Positions 55,973 through 64,000 are shown, counted from the first letter of the stretch. The stretch is DNA of 64,000 nt from an uncultured Bacteroidota bacterium (GCA_903877645.1 CAIRES010000082.1:1-64000); one strand, 5' to 3'. A program made the numbers and translations. The notes: generated by a model from the sequence alone, not told the origin.

Positions 55973-56641
55973 TTATTTAGTTGTCGACTTTATATTCATA
56001 TTTGCTTCCCCTTTTATGGCGCTTGCAGCATTTGTTTTCACCTCGCCGGGAGTCTTCCACATGAGGGTATAGAGCATGTGCTGTATATCCTTGGCTATAA
56101 AATCATTTGCCGGTTTCAGGGAGTCGGCATTGGGGGTCACGTCAAAATACATGGCCCCACGAAAGAAGTTCTTTACCGAGTCGGTGGCCGTAAACTGGAA
56201 CTTGGAGGCCACATTGCCCCCAAGGTTGTAGATAACGCCATATACCTTGTTGCCATTATCAAAGAATGTAGGATCTATGTAGTCGGCTTTTTCATGATGG
56301 AAAAAAGACATGTCATAGGCTTTCTGCACGAGGAAACTGAGTGGTTCTTTCTCTGTGATCTGCTTGTAAGTGATGTTGATGACGCCACCGAGGCCCGGGA
56401 AGTTGACATTGATCCAATAGGGATTACCACCTTTTTGGTCCTGGAAACTGGTATCTGGTGTGATGTCGCTATATACCGGGTATTCAAAAGTATAGGGAAA
56501 GCCCGGCTCATCAAATACCCGGTACTCATGCCTTGCAGGGGTATCAATCTTGAAGTAGCCCGGGGGCTTGGGTGTAAACACATGTGGCCGGCAAGCTACC
56601 ATAGCCATGATCAGTAGAAATATCCCGGTTTGCCTCAACAT
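55973..56641 (-). CDS. gldD: Gliding motility lipoprotein GldD
   Basis: A 222-residue lipoprotein from the ATG at 56641: MLRQTGIFLLIMAMVAC (lipobox MVAC), then PKPPGYFKIDTPARHEYRVF and the family text FPYTFEYPVYSDI. GldD is required for gliding and for type IX secretion. An upstream in-frame start at 56728 would translate the octamer repeat and put about 29 residues before the lipobox, so it is rejected. The -7 box TAACTTTG ends 5 nt before the chosen ATG. gldE, its usual partner, is not seen here. Confidence 0.88.
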   Translation of the reverse strand: MLRQTGIFLLIMAMVACRPHVFTPKPPGYFKIDTPARHEYRVFDEPGFPYTFEYPVYSDITPDTSFQDQKGGNPYWINVNFPGLGGVINITYKQITEKEPLSFLVQKAYDMSFFHHEKADYIDPTFFDNGNKVYGVIYNLGGNVASKFQFTATDSVKNFFRGAMYFDVTPNADSLKPANDFIAKDIQHMLYTLMWKTPGEVKTNAASAIKGEANMNIKSTTK

Positions 56642-56646
56642 ACGGC

Positions 56647-56654
56647 CAAAGTTA
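56647..56654 (-). promoter_or_regulatory. -7 box TAACTTTG of gldD
   Basis: Read on the minus strand the box directly follows an octamer ladder (56686-56655) and ends 5 nt before the gldD ATG. Confidence 0.6.
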
Positions 56655-56686
56655 GTTGATAAGTTAATAAGTTGAAAGGTTGATAA
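56655..56686 (-). repeat. Octamer ladder in register with the gldD -7 box
   Basis: On the minus strand the 8-mers read ttatcaac, ctttcaac, ttattaac, ttatcaac and then the box TAACTTTG without a gap. The consensus equals that of the purF ladder. Confidence 0.85.
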
Positions 56687-56769
56687 GTTATTTATTGCGT
56701 GTGATGTACGACCTATTTTTATGCGCAATAAGTGTTATGTGTTTTTTAAATTAAAACTGTGCGGCCAAC

Positions 56770-56801
56770 ATTTCAACTTATCAACCTATCAACTTATCGC
56801 C
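56770..56801 (+). repeat. Octamer ladder upstream of the DUF3467 gene
   Basis: On the plus strand atttcaac, ttatcaac, ctatcaac, ttatcgcc follow with exact 8-bp period. A TAATTTCG box begins 10 nt later. This ladder is inverted relative to that of gldD, so each points towards its own gene. Confidence 0.8.
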
Positions 56802-56811
56802 CAATTTAGCC

Positions 56812-56819
56812 TAATTTCG
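56812..56819 (+). promoter_or_regulatory. -7-like box TAATTTCG of DUF3467-guaA
   Basis: TAATTTCG differs from TAnnTTTG by one base and lies 22 nt before the DUF3467 ATG. It probably drives both this gene and guaA. Confidence 0.45.
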
Positions 56820-56841
56820 CACCTCATATAAACTACTTATT

Positions 56842-57159
56842 ATGGCAGACCAATTAGTACCTGAACAGCAACTGAACATTGAACTAACTGAAGAAATGGC
56901 CGACGGCGAATATGCCAACCTGGCCGTGATCACTCATTCATTCGCTGAATTCGTGATCGACTTTGTGAACGTGATGCCGAATGTACCTAAGGCAAAAGTG
57001 AAATCGCGCATTGTAATGACGCCGGCACATGCCAAGCGCCTGATGCGTGCCCTGATAGATAATGTAAAGCGTTTTGAAACGCAGCACGGCAATATCAAAG
57101 ACCAGGAAGCAACAACAATGCCCTTCAATTTCGGCGGCACACCTACAGCACAAGCTTAA
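56842..57159 (+). CDS. DUF3467 domain-containing protein
   Basis: A 105-residue protein with the DUF3467 pattern: [20 protein letters not shown], then [20 protein letters not shown] and [19 protein letters not shown]. The family is widespread in Bacteroidota and some other phyla; the function is unknown. It precedes guaA by 16 nt and shares its promoter, an arrangement that may hint at a link with nucleotide metabolism, though this is only positional. Confidence 0.9.
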   Translation: MADQLVPEQQLNIELTEEMADGEYANLAVITHSFAEFVIDFVNVMPNVPKAKVKSRIVMTPAHAKRLMRALIDNVKRFETQHGNIKDQEATTMPFNFGGTPTAQA

Positions 57160-57175
57160 GCATTTATACGATTAC

Positions 57176-58717
57176 ATGAACAACAAAATACTCATACTCG
57201 ATTTCGGTTCCCAGTTTACCCAGCTTATTGCACGTCGTGTACGCGAGCTGAATGTCTATTGCGAAATACAGCCTTGCACAAAGGCCGTGGTTTATGACAG
57301 CTCTATAAAGGGCATTATCCTTTCGGGTAGCCCGTTCTCTGTCAATGACCCCAAGGCGCCAATGCCTGATATTGCTGCAATGGCCAATGAACTGCCAGTG
57401 CTGGCAGTATGCTATGGCGCGCAATTGCTGGCCAAGCAGGCCGGGGGTGAGGTAGGCAAGAGTACGCACCGCGAGTATGGCAGGGCGCACCTGCAGGATG
57501 TTGTTCATACCGATCCTTTATTTGCTTCCATCAATAATGGATCACAAGTATGGATGAGCCATAGCGACACTATCAAACAATTGCCCAACGACTGCACCTT
57601 GCTGGCACGGTCGGAGAGCATACCGGTTGCGGCTTTTAAAACAGGCTCTTCATTTGCAAAGCATACCGTTCATGCTATACAGTTTCACCCCGAGGTGACG
57701 CATAGCACCGATGGCGGACAACTATTGAAGAACTTTGTTATCGACATTTGCGGTTGTGTGCAAGATTGGACACCCGCATCCTTCATAGAAGAGACCGTAG
57801 CCCGCATCAAAGCGGAGGCCGGTGATAAAAAAGTGGTGATGGCCCTCAGCGGCGGGGTTGACTCCACCGTAGCTGCTACACTCATACACCGCGCCATAGG
57901 CGACAACCTCTATTGTATATTTGTAGACAATGGCCTGCTGCGCAAAGATGAATTTGCACAGGTGCTGGAAGGCTACAAACACCTCGGCCTCAATACCAAG
58001 GGTGTGGATGCGCACGAGCGTTTTTACAAAGAACTGGATGGCGTCAGCGACCCCGAAACTAAGCGCAAGATCATCGGCCGCCTGTTTATTGAAGTATTTC
58101 ACGAAGAGTCCCTGAAACTTACAGATGTGAGCTTCCTGGGGCAAGGCACAATATATCCTGATGTCATAGAATCGCTCTCGGTACATGGGCCATCAGCTAC
58201 CATCAAGTCGCACCACAATGTGGGAGGCTTGCCGGAGATCATGCACCTATCATTGATAGAGCCGCTACGCGCGCTGTTTAAAGACGAAGTGCGCAAAGTA
58301 GGCCGTGAATTGGGCATCGACGATATATTCATCAGTCGTCACCCGTTCCCAGGCCCCGGCCTGGGCATACGCATACTTGGCGCAGTGTCTGAAGAAAAAG
58401 TGAAGATGCTGCAGGAAGCAGATGCGATATACATACAGCACCTCCGGGATAGCGGCCAGTACCACCAGGTATGGCAGGCAGGCGCAATACTGCTGCCCGT
58501 GCAAAGCGTGGGCGTAATGGGCGATGAGCGTACTTACGAATATACCTGCGCATTGCGTGCGGTAACTTCGGTAGATGGCATGACCGCAGACTGGAGCCAC
58601 CTGCCATACGACCTGCTGGCCAAAATATCTAACGATATTATCAACAGGGTACGTGGTATTAACCGCGTGGTGTATGACATCAGCTCCAAGCCACCTGCTA
58701 CTATTGAGTGGGAATAA
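57176..58717 (+). CDS. guaA: GMP synthase (glutamine-hydrolysing)
   Basis: 513 residues from the ATG at 57176 ([20 protein letters not shown]), in keeping with the family length; in-frame upstream codons overlap the previous gene and are rejected. The glutaminase Cys lies in [12 protein letters not shown] with the His-Glu pair in [10 protein letters not shown]; the ATP-PPase loop is [34 protein letters not shown] and the terminal PPATIEWE are conserved in the dimerisation domain. It makes GMP from XMP. Confidence 0.97.
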   Translation: MNNKILILDFGSQFTQLIARRVRELNVYCEIQPCTKAVVYDSSIKGIILSGSPFSVNDPKAPMPDIAAMANELPVLAVCYGAQLLAKQAGGEVGKSTHREYGRAHLQDVVHTDPLFASINNGSQVWMSHSDTIKQLPNDCTLLARSESIPVAAFKTGSSFAKHTVHAIQFHPEVTHSTDGGQLLKNFVIDICGCVQDWTPASFIEETVARIKAEAGDKKVVMALSGGVDSTVAATLIHRAIGDNLYCIFVDNGLLRKDEFAQVLEGYKHLGLNTKGVDAHERFYKELDGVSDPETKRKIIGRLFIEVFHEESLKLTDVSFLGQGTIYPDVIESLSVHGPSATIKSHHNVGGLPEIMHLSLIEPLRALFKDEVRKVGRELGIDDIFISRHPFPGPGLGIRILGAVSEEKVKMLQEADAIYIQHLRDSGQYHQVWQAGAILLPVQSVGVMGDERTYEYTCALRAVTSVDGMTADWSHLPYDLLAKISNDIINRVRGINRVVYDISSKPPATIEWE

Positions 58718-58721
58718 GGAG

Positions 58722-59018
58722 CTAATAATTCTCCCTATAGTTCTTCCTGCGGGTATCTGCGAGGAAGATTATTATGATTTTATTTGACTCAATACGATAA
58801 TACAGTCGATTATGTTTTGTTATTTAAAGTCCCCTTGCTCCTTTAGACTTTAAAGATGGCGCGCCAATATAAGGATGTGTTTGCAACAAGCTAAATGCAG
58901 TGTATATCTTATCCTGGAATTCGTCTGCGGATTTCCTTCCCCATTCATGTTCAAGGTAAAACTGCACATTCAAAAGATCCTTTACAAAGCGTTTCTTTAC
59001 AATTATTTGGTACCCCAC
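58722..59018 (-). pseudogene. ParE/RelE-type toxin interrupted by an in-frame stop
   Basis: The frame opens MGYQIIVKKRFVKDLL and resembles ParE-family toxins (FYLEHEWGRKSADEFQDKI, HPYIGAPS). It stops with TAA after 64 codons (58826-58824). Reading on in the same frame gives ITKHNRLYYRIESNKIIIIF and FLADTRRKNYRENY, then a TAG at 58722-58724: precisely the missing C-terminal strands, for a total of 98 codons plus the stop in the middle. A Leu codon (TTA) changed to TAA would explain it. The toxin is therefore probably inactive; the antitoxin upstream is intact. Confidence 0.85.
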
Positions 59019-59248
59019 CTTGCGAAAATTTTTCTAAATTCATCTTCTGAAATAGTGTCTTTTTCAGCAGGTTCCTGCATGCGGGAATTTAATTCTTGTA
59101 ATTGCTGTGGACTCAATTCGTCCGTTATATCTTTATGGTCAGTATGGGTATAGTATTCAATAGTTTCTTCCAGCATCTCTAACGTTTGTTCGTCATTAAT
59201 GCTGTTTATTTGCTCCATGATGTGGGTGCGCCGTTCGATTAGTCCCAT
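59003..59248 (-). CDS. Antitoxin of a type II toxin-antitoxin pair
   Basis: An 81-residue acidic protein (MEQINSINDEQTLEMLEETI, later SEDEFRKIFARWGTK) that overlaps the toxin start by 16 nt, the usual antitoxin-first arrangement. The C-terminal part with EDEFRKIF is likely the toxin-wrapping helix; no clear DNA-binding domain is seen, as in many Bacteroidota antitoxins of this kind. Its partner toxin is broken by a stop codon. An internal ATG nine codons on (MEQIN) could be the true start. Confidence 0.7.
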   Translation of the reverse strand: MGLIERRTHIMEQINSINDEQTLEMLEETIEYYTHTDHKDITDELSPQQLQELNSRMQEPAEKDTISEDEFRKIFARWGTK

Positions 59249-59361
59249 AAAATCGATTTGAGTAAAGTTATGAAAAATCTCGCATATAGAAATATTTGTG
59301 GAGTTTGGGTTAAGTTAAACATAGCTGTATATTTACTCTTGCTTTGCAAATATCTTCTCTT

Positions 59362-60732
59362 ATGGCGAAACGTAAACTGCTTTTATTTTGTTTATTATCC
59401 GTATTGACTATCCATTTTTGCCATAATGCAATTGCCTTCCCGCTTGTTAAAAAAAAGCACAAGCACAAAAAAGAACAAACTACCGATCAGCCTGCGCCGC
59501 TTACACGGCACGAGCGTAAGGAGCTGAAAAAGAAAGAAAAACAGGAGCGCAAAAAAGAGAAAAGCGAACGCAAAAAAAAGCGGCGAGACGAAAGGTATGC
59601 AAGTCATCATAAGTCTGTGGTAGTGGTTAAAAAGAGGCAGGAGTTTGTATATCCCCCTACTGTGATGAAGCCCCGCTACCGCATAGATGTGCTGGCTCAG
59701 ATGTACCTTGACGAAATAAAGAATGATAAGATACCAGAAAAGGGGCAGGCCGGACTTGCTTTTTATGAGGGCCTGAATATTGCAGCCGACAGCCTGAAGA
59801 GGGCCGGCTATAGTGTAGACATCTATGTACACGATGTGGCATCTGCTGCCGAAAATGCAGAGCAACTCATTAGCAAGAACATACTTGATTCCTCCGACCT
59901 CATTATTGCAGCCGTTGTGTCGCATGATATTGATGTGCTTGCAGAATACGCCAAGGCCAAACACATCAATTTTGTGTCCACGCTTTCGGCATCCGACGGT
60001 GGCGTACGTAATGACCAGTTCTTCACGATGATACAACCATCGCTGAAAACGCATTGCGAGTGGATCAATGCAGATATTGCCCGCAAGTTTCCCGGCATGA
60101 AGGTGGGCTTACTCTATCGCACTGCAACACAACCTGATGCAGATGCCTATGGCTATATCACCGGCAACGACAGTGACCGGCTCTCCTTCGGTAAGCTCTG
60201 CTGCAATACGATACCGGGTAAAGACAGCCTTTCCCGCTTGTTTGACAGTACAAGGCCGAACGTCGTACTTATCTCCGTACTCGACCCTATGGCTGCGGAT
60301 AGCATACTTAAAGAACTCTCCCGTGATTTCCCGGCCACGCACTTTGAAGTATATGGTATGCCATCGTGGGGCAATATTCCCAACCTGCGCAAAGACGATG
60401 CCTTCCCTAACCTGAGCATCAATATTACTACCCCGTTTAACATCGAAAGATCGGGAATATTAGGACATTACATCGCCACCACTTTTCACCGCGACTATGG
60501 AGGCACCGCCCCTGAGCTGGCTTACCGTGGTTTTGAGACAATGTACTGGTATGCAGGCCTGCTGCGCCAGTATGGCACCGTCTTCAACAATAATTATAGT
60601 GACAATGCGGCTGCACCCTTCACCCATTTTGATGTAAGGCCCCGCTGGGATAAAGACGGCCAGGTGATGTACCTCGAGAATGCCCATGTTTTCCTTACGC
60701 GTTATGAAGGCGGCGCCTATAAAACGGAATAG
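59362..60732 (+). CDS. Exported periplasmic-binding-protein-like (type 1) protein with basic linker
   Basis: 456 residues from the ATG at 59362. A signal peptide (about 1-25, ending NAIA) is followed by a Lys/Arg/Glu-rich stretch (about 30-75, e.g. KKEKQERKKEKSERKKKRRD) and then a two-lobed periplasmic-binding-protein type 1 fold (from IDVLAQMYLDEI; AGLAFYEGLNIAADSLKRAG; DLIIAAVVSHDIDVLAEYAK; VGLLYRTA; ELAYRGFETMYWYAGLL). Similar folds occur in LppC/LpoA and branched-chain amino acid receptors. The ligand is unknown. The basic linker may bind the cell wall or nucleic acid; this is inference. Confidence 0.75.
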   Translation: MAKRKLLLFCLLSVLTIHFCHNAIAFPLVKKKHKHKKEQTTDQPAPLTRHERKELKKKEKQERKKEKSERKKKRRDERYASHHKSVVVVKKRQEFVYPPTVMKPRYRIDVLAQMYLDEIKNDKIPEKGQAGLAFYEGLNIAADSLKRAGYSVDIYVHDVASAAENAEQLISKNILDSSDLIIAAVVSHDIDVLAEYAKAKHINFVSTLSASDGGVRNDQFFTMIQPSLKTHCEWINADIARKFPGMKVGLLYRTATQPDADAYGYITGNDSDRLSFGKLCCNTIPGKDSLSRLFDSTRPNVVLISVLDPMAADSILKELSRDFPATHFEVYGMPSWGNIPNLRKDDAFPNLSINITTPFNIERSGILGHYIATTFHRDYGGTAPELAYRGFETMYWYAGLLRQYGTVFNNNYSDNAAAPFTHFDVRPRWDKDGQVMYLENAHVFLTRYEGGAYKTE

Positions 60733-60883
60733 GCGATCCTTATTCGTAAATATTAATGGTGGTATTGCCCTTGCAATAGATGAAAAGAAGAGATGAACAC
60801 GCATAAAGTACGCGTGACCAACCCCAATAATAAAATAATAGAACTGATCGTGACGGGTGATGCGATGAAGACAGGTGCTGGCT

Positions 60884-60922
60884 CCGGCAATCGCGAATAC
60901 AATTCACGATTGCCGGGGTTTT
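60884..60922 (+). terminator. Hairpin between the convergent receptor-like and Lys-rich genes
   Basis: ccggcaatcg (60884-60893) pairs perfectly with cgattgccgg (60907-60916), the inner gaat/attc can extend it, and ggttttgc follows on the plus strand. It can end transcripts of the receptor-like gene. The span 60733-60932 otherwise contains a doubtful small frame from 60793. Confidence 0.7.
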
Positions 60923-60932
60923 GCATTCAATT

Positions 60933-61202
60933 TTATCGTGTTTCGGCATGTTGCTCTTGCCTGTCGAGGGAACGGCGTTGGGCACTGGTCTTTCTTTCTT
61001 TTTTGTGCATTTTTCGTTCCTTCTTGTCGGCTTTATCTTTCTTCTTATCCAGCTTGTACTGTGTATCGTTTAGTTCCCGCTGTTTATTGTCCGCTCTTTT
61101 TTGTTCTCTGCCCTCTTGCTTTGTTTGTTCCTGTGCCTTTCCTATAGAAGGGGCAAAACCAATACCGATAGCCATTATGGCTATAATCATGCGCTTTTTC
61201 AT
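60933..61202 (-). CDS. Exported Lys/Glu-rich coiled-coil-like protein
   Basis: 89 residues from the ATG at 61202: a signal peptide (MKKRMIIAIMAIGIGFAPSI, then GKAQ) followed by about 65 residues dominated by K, E, R, D and Q (KKDKADKKERKMHKKERKT), predicted to be one long helix. No family is recognised. The composition resembles the basic linker of the neighbouring convergent gene. An in-frame ATG at 61322 would put 40 residues before the signal and is rejected. Confidence 0.65.
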   Translation of the reverse strand: MKKRMIIAIMAIGIGFAPSIGKAQEQTKQEGREQKRADNKQRELNDTQYKLDKKKDKADKKERKMHKKERKTSAQRRSLDRQEQHAETR

Positions 61203-61343
61203 GTTTTTGTGGTCAAATCGCAAGTTGGGTTTAACCCGTTTTATAACATGCGTATTATTTGTGAAACCGTGATCCGTGGAAATTATGGAGCACCACATTG
61301 ATAATGACAATAACCATGCCATAACCGGGTGCCCAATAGCATA

Positions 61344-61904
61344 TTAGCTCAGCAGCCCCTTTGTATGTAGTACAGGATCCGGATTTTTTAAGGCCTGGTA
61401 ACCGGCAAGCGTACTTGCGTAGCTCGTCCACACCGCAAGAGGCACATAATTGAGCGCAGTTTTTTTGTCTGATCTCATGCTCACTAATAAACTCGCTATC
61501 GCCAAAATGTTATCGCTCATTGTCCAGATCGGAGCCAAAACAGGGCTCTTCTTTCGGAAATACACATAATTAAATGAGAAGAAAATTACCCATATACCAG
61601 CCTGCAGTAAGAGCAATTTGCGCTTTTCGGGCATATCGCGCTCCAGTATCTTGCGTAGCGCGTTGATGATGAAATAATTGTTCACCGCCCAGGCAGGACC
61701 AAACACCCACGATGGTGGCGCCCATGAAGCTTGTTTGAGGTCATTATTGTACACTTTCTTTTCTTTCTTTGACGACATTATGCTTGAAAGCCCTCCTATT
61801 GCAGATACGGCAACCGATATAAGGGCCACCTGCCACCACTTAAGCTTCTTAATCTTTCTTGTAGTAGTTTGTCGCGTTATTCCTTTCATGATCCGGTTTT
61901 CCAT
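61344..61904 (-). CDS. TspO/MBR family tryptophan-rich sensory-like protein
   Basis: A 186-residue five-segment membrane protein. The TspO signature appears as SWAPPSWVFGPAWAVNNYFI (residues about 60-79), and NYVPLAVWTSYASTLAGYQ matches the last segment, where porphyrin-binding residues normally lie. It has fewer tryptophans than typical TspO and a longer basic N-terminus. TspO proteins bind tetrapyrroles and respond to stress; the ligand here is unknown. Confidence 0.78.
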   Translation of the reverse strand: MENRIMKGITRQTTTRKIKKLKWWQVALISVAVSAIGGLSSIMSSKKEKKVYNNDLKQASWAPPSWVFGPAWAVNNYFIINALRKILERDMPEKRKLLLLQAGIWVIFFSFNYVYFRKKSPVLAPIWTMSDNILAIASLLVSMRSDKKTALNYVPLAVWTSYASTLAGYQALKNPDPVLHTKGLLS

Positions 61905-61974
61905 AGACCTAAAAAAATGGCACCAATAGCTTACGATAAATTTTTAACTATATTTATGATTGAAAATAAAGCAC

Positions 61975-62388
61975 ATGAAACATAAGATCGTCCTGTTATT
62001 AGGGTTAGTATTCATTTTGGGTTTGCCGATGCATGTATCTGCCCAGGAAAAAGCAAAGACCAATGTGAGTCTTGTAAAACAGAAAGGCAACACGGTAGCC
62101 ATTACGCTTACCTCATCCAAACCTTTCAGGATGGGGGGCAACGTGTATGTGCTGTATATCGGCAATAAAGATCTCAGCCATAGCCGCCAGAGCGTCAATA
62201 AAGGCAAGGGAACCCTTACTTTTTCCATAAACACAGAGGACTTCAATGCATTGCAGGAAGGCGCTGGCATGTATCTTACCTATGGCCGCATCAAAGAAGA
62301 TGGCGCTCCTATGGAAGAACTCAGCAAACTCAAATCAAATAAATGCTGGTCATTGGGCAAATTCAACCACAGCATGCTGACCAAATAA
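61975..62388 (+). CDS. Secreted protein of unknown function
   Basis: 137 residues from the ATG at 61975, with signal peptide MKHKIVLLLGLVFILGLP ending VSAQ. The mature part is a small beta-rich domain (VAITLTSSKPFRMGGNVYVL, YIGNKDLSHSRQSV) without a family I recognise. An upstream in-frame TTG at 61960 is less likely. It ends 21 nt before the secreted hydrolase gene, so the two may form an operon. Confidence 0.7.
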   Translation: MKHKIVLLLGLVFILGLPMHVSAQEKAKTNVSLVKQKGNTVAITLTSSKPFRMGGNVYVLYIGNKDLSHSRQSVNKGKGTLTFSINTEDFNALQEGAGMYLTYGRIKEDGAPMEELSKLKSNKCWSLGKFNHSMLTK

Positions 62389-62409
62389 ATATCCTTAAAA
62401 CGATCTTAG

Positions 62410-64000
62410 ATGAACATAAAGAAAATCATTTTACGCAGCCTGCTGCCCGTGTTATTTCTTCAGCTAGCTATATCTGCGCATTGCCTGGCACAGACAACTC
62501 CAGACCCCGGTTTGCCTGGTACGCTTGCGGTAACCAAGGTAGAGTATAACCTGGGCGACCTTGCTTATAAGTGTCCCAGTTTTCCGGATTCTGTAGAAGT
62601 GATCGGGTCGGTGCATTATCCAACAGGACTTGCTGGCGGACCATATCCGGTGATCATCTTTCTGCATGGCCGGCATGAAAGCTGTTATGAAATATCCACG
62701 CCTGCCAATACGGACGGCGTATGGCCCTGCCCTACCGGCTGGACCTCCATCACCAGCTATGAGGGTTACGATTACCTGGCCAACCAAATGGCCAGCCATG
62801 GCTATATTGTCATTTCTATATCGTGCAATGCCATCAATGCTACCGACAACAGCGTAGGCGACTATGGTATGCAAGGCAGGGGCGAGCTGGTACAGCATCA
62901 CCTGGACCTATGGAACGGGTGGAACACAACAGATACCTCAGGGCCATTCGCGCACCTGTTTACCGGCAAGCTGGATATGCAGAACATAGGCACCATGGGC
63001 CATTCGCGCGGTGGTGAAGGCGTTGTATTCAATGCATTATACAACAGGTCTCTTGGCAGCCCCTATGGTATCAAAGCAGTACTTACGCTTGCGCCTGTTG
63101 ATTTTGAGCGCCATGTACTCAATGGCATCCCATTGCTCGATGTAGCTCCGTATTGCGATGGTGATGTTTCGGATATACAGGGGGTTCATTTTTATGATGA
63201 TGCCCGGTATTCAGATACTACAGATGAATCGCCCAAGCATACTGTTCTTTTTATGGGCGCTAACCACAATTTCTTTAATACTGTATGGACACCAGGATCG
63301 TATGTAGCAGGCGGGGCTGATGACTGGGATGATTATATAGACCCTGTAGATGCTTATTGCGGGTTCGACACGTCTACCAACAAACGCTTTGACACTACCA
63401 AGCAGAAAGCTGCCTTGAATGCTTACCTGAGTGCATTTTTCAGGCTGTATATAGGCCATGAGTACCAGTTTGCCCCTATCCTGAATGTTAATGATATTGT
63501 GCCACCTGCATCTTCCACCCTTGATAGTTCAGAAGTATTCGTATCCTACCATCCCGGGCATACAGACAGGCTGGATGTGAACAGGACTGATAGTACGGAC
63601 CGTACGTCTACTAACACACTTGGCGGTACAGTATCAGAATCGGGCCTTGCTACTGCAAGTATCTGCGGCGGCGGATTGGGAATGGCATCCTGCGGTATCA
63701 CTTCTTTCGGCGATCAGAAACCGCACGAAGGCAGAAGTGGTGTATTGGGGCTGGCACAAATGCATATGCGCTGGAGCGACACGACACAATGGTATCAAAA
63801 TGATGTCCCCGGCGTGTATGAAAACCTGTCGTTATACAAATACCTACAGTTCAGGGCATCGGTAGATTTCAGGACAACAGCCACCGGCCAAAATCTTGAC
63901 CTGACAGTTGAGGTGATCGACTCGGCAGGCGACACCAGCAGGCAGATCGTGAGCAATCATAGTCATGCACTATTTTACCAGCCAGGTACCGAACCGCAAG
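62410..64000 (+). CDS. Secreted alpha/beta hydrolase, 3' end beyond the window
   Basis: An open frame from the ATG at 62410 to the window end (530 codons, no stop). A signal peptide (MNIKKIILRSLLPVLFLQLA, ending CLAQ) precedes an alpha/beta-hydrolase domain: YPVIIFLHGRHESCYE (oxyanion HG), DYLANQMASHGYIVISISCN, and nucleophile elbow TMGHSRGGEG near residue 195; a His in GANHNFFNTVW is a candidate catalytic base. After about residue 340 a beta-rich domain begins. The layout suggests an exported esterase or chlorophyllase-like hydrolase; a T9SS tail may follow outside the window. Confidence 0.78.
   Translation, partial: MNIKKIILRSLLPVLFLQLAISAHCLAQTTPDPGLPGTLAVTKVEYNLGDLAYKCPSFPDSVEVIGSVHYPTGLAGGPYPVIIFLHGRHESCYEISTPANTDGVWPCPTGWTSITSYEGYDYLANQMASHGYIVISISCNAINATDNSVGDYGMQGRGELVQHHLDLWNGWNTTDTSGPFAHLFTGKLDMQNIGTMGHSRGGEGVVFNALYNRSLGSPYGIKAVLTLAPVDFERHVLNGIPLLDVAPYCDGDVSDIQGVHFYDDARYSDTTDESPKHTVLFMGANHNFFNTVWTPGSYVAGGADDWDDYIDPVDAYCGFDTSTNKRFDTTKQKAALNAYLSAFFRLYIGHEYQFAPILNVNDIVPPASSTLDSSEVFVSYHPGHTDRLDVNRTDSTDRTSTNTLGGTVSESGLATASICGGGLGMASCGITSFGDQKPHEGRSGVLGLAQMHMRWSDTTQWYQNDVPGVYENLSLYKYLQFRASVDFRTTATGQNLDLTVEVIDSAGDTSRQIVSNHSHALFYQPGTEPQ

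Noticed and set aside
59395-60054. A 219-codon frame antisense to the receptor-like gene
   Set aside because: Its phenylalanine/leucine-rich part is the mirror of the Lys-rich linker on the real strand; no signal or domain is recognisable.
60793-61272. A plus-strand frame starting MNTHKVRVTNPNNKI after an A/G-rich site
   Set aside because: The first 30 codons look coding and a ribosome site is plausible, but the frame then runs through a hairpin and antisense to the Lys-rich gene. At most a short peptide ending near the hairpin could be real, and I could not establish its end.
1-64000. Prophage, transposon or plasmid region
   Set aside because: No integrase, transposase, phage structural or replication gene was seen, and the gene content is uniformly housekeeping or envelope-related; only small repeat-linked nucleases hint at mobility.

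Overview
The window reads as chromosomal DNA of a Bacteroidota species, most likely from the Chitinophagales/Sphingobacteriales side. The grounds are type IX secretion and gliding genes (porV, porU, gldJ, gldD), proteins ending in type IX (T9SS) sorting domains, TAnnTTTG-type -7 promoter boxes, and Bacteroidota-typical families (DUF5522, DUF3467, Omp28, ATP-type pckA, long PurF). I see no rRNA operon, prophage, insertion sequence, plasmid gene or CRISPR array. The only RNA gene I can support is one tRNA-Arg(CCU). Nearly all genes look like vertically inherited housekeeping or envelope genes.

Layout. 0-6 kb: a repeat-rich start with three leftward promoter boxes, a methyltransferase, two convergent L,D-transpeptidases, and a trmB/DUF5522/alkyltransferase-like operon. 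6-9 kb: two tandem secreted T9SS substrates and a UbiA-like membrane protein. 9-16.4 kb: a GIY-YIG nuclease beside a 31-bp inverted repeat, an acyl-CoA carboxylase beta subunit, a TlpA-like thioredoxin, a FUSC membrane protein, ACP phosphodiesterase and a beta-lactamase-fold lipoprotein. 16.4-24.6 kb: porV, porU, gldJ, murF. 24.6-28.9 kb: a SecD-head lipoprotein split by a frameshift, zapA, lspA, an M28 peptidase and an Omp28-like lipoprotein. 29-33.5 kb: rbfA, an FtsX permease, acs and a lipoprotein. 33.5-37.3 kb: ispF, hutU, a DUF559 nuclease bracketed by repeats, and purC. 37.4-43.5 kb: a LysE exporter, purF, and an M1 peptidase with an outer-membrane-barrel-like tail. 43.5-51.4 kb: a CheB-CheR-PAS-kinase fusion with its response regulator, an NHL-repeat T9SS protein, and pckA. 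51.5-64 kb: O-antigen ligase, meaB, a WecA/TagO-like transferase, the tRNA, gldD, DUF3467, guaA, a toxin-antitoxin pair with a nonsense-broken toxin, a receptor-like protein, TspO, and a secreted alpha/beta hydrolase running off the end.

How the genes fit together. PorU and PorV complete the export of the T9SS substrates at 6.1, 7.3 and 47.7 kb. MurF, the L,D-transpeptidases, LspA, O-antigen ligase and the WecA-like enzyme serve the envelope. PurC, PurF and GuaA are purine genes but are dispersed. The carboxylase and MeaB point to propionyl-/methylmalonyl-CoA metabolism, and Acs and PckA to growth on acetate.

The least explained structure is non-coding. Ladders of 8-bp direct repeats lead straight into the -7 box of purF and gldD and close to that of the DUF3467 gene. 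Two small stand-alone nucleases (GIY-YIG and DUF559) each sit against perfect or near-perfect 31-bp inverted repeats. Several genes appear to start within 4-7 nt of their -7 box, which suggests leaderless mRNAs.
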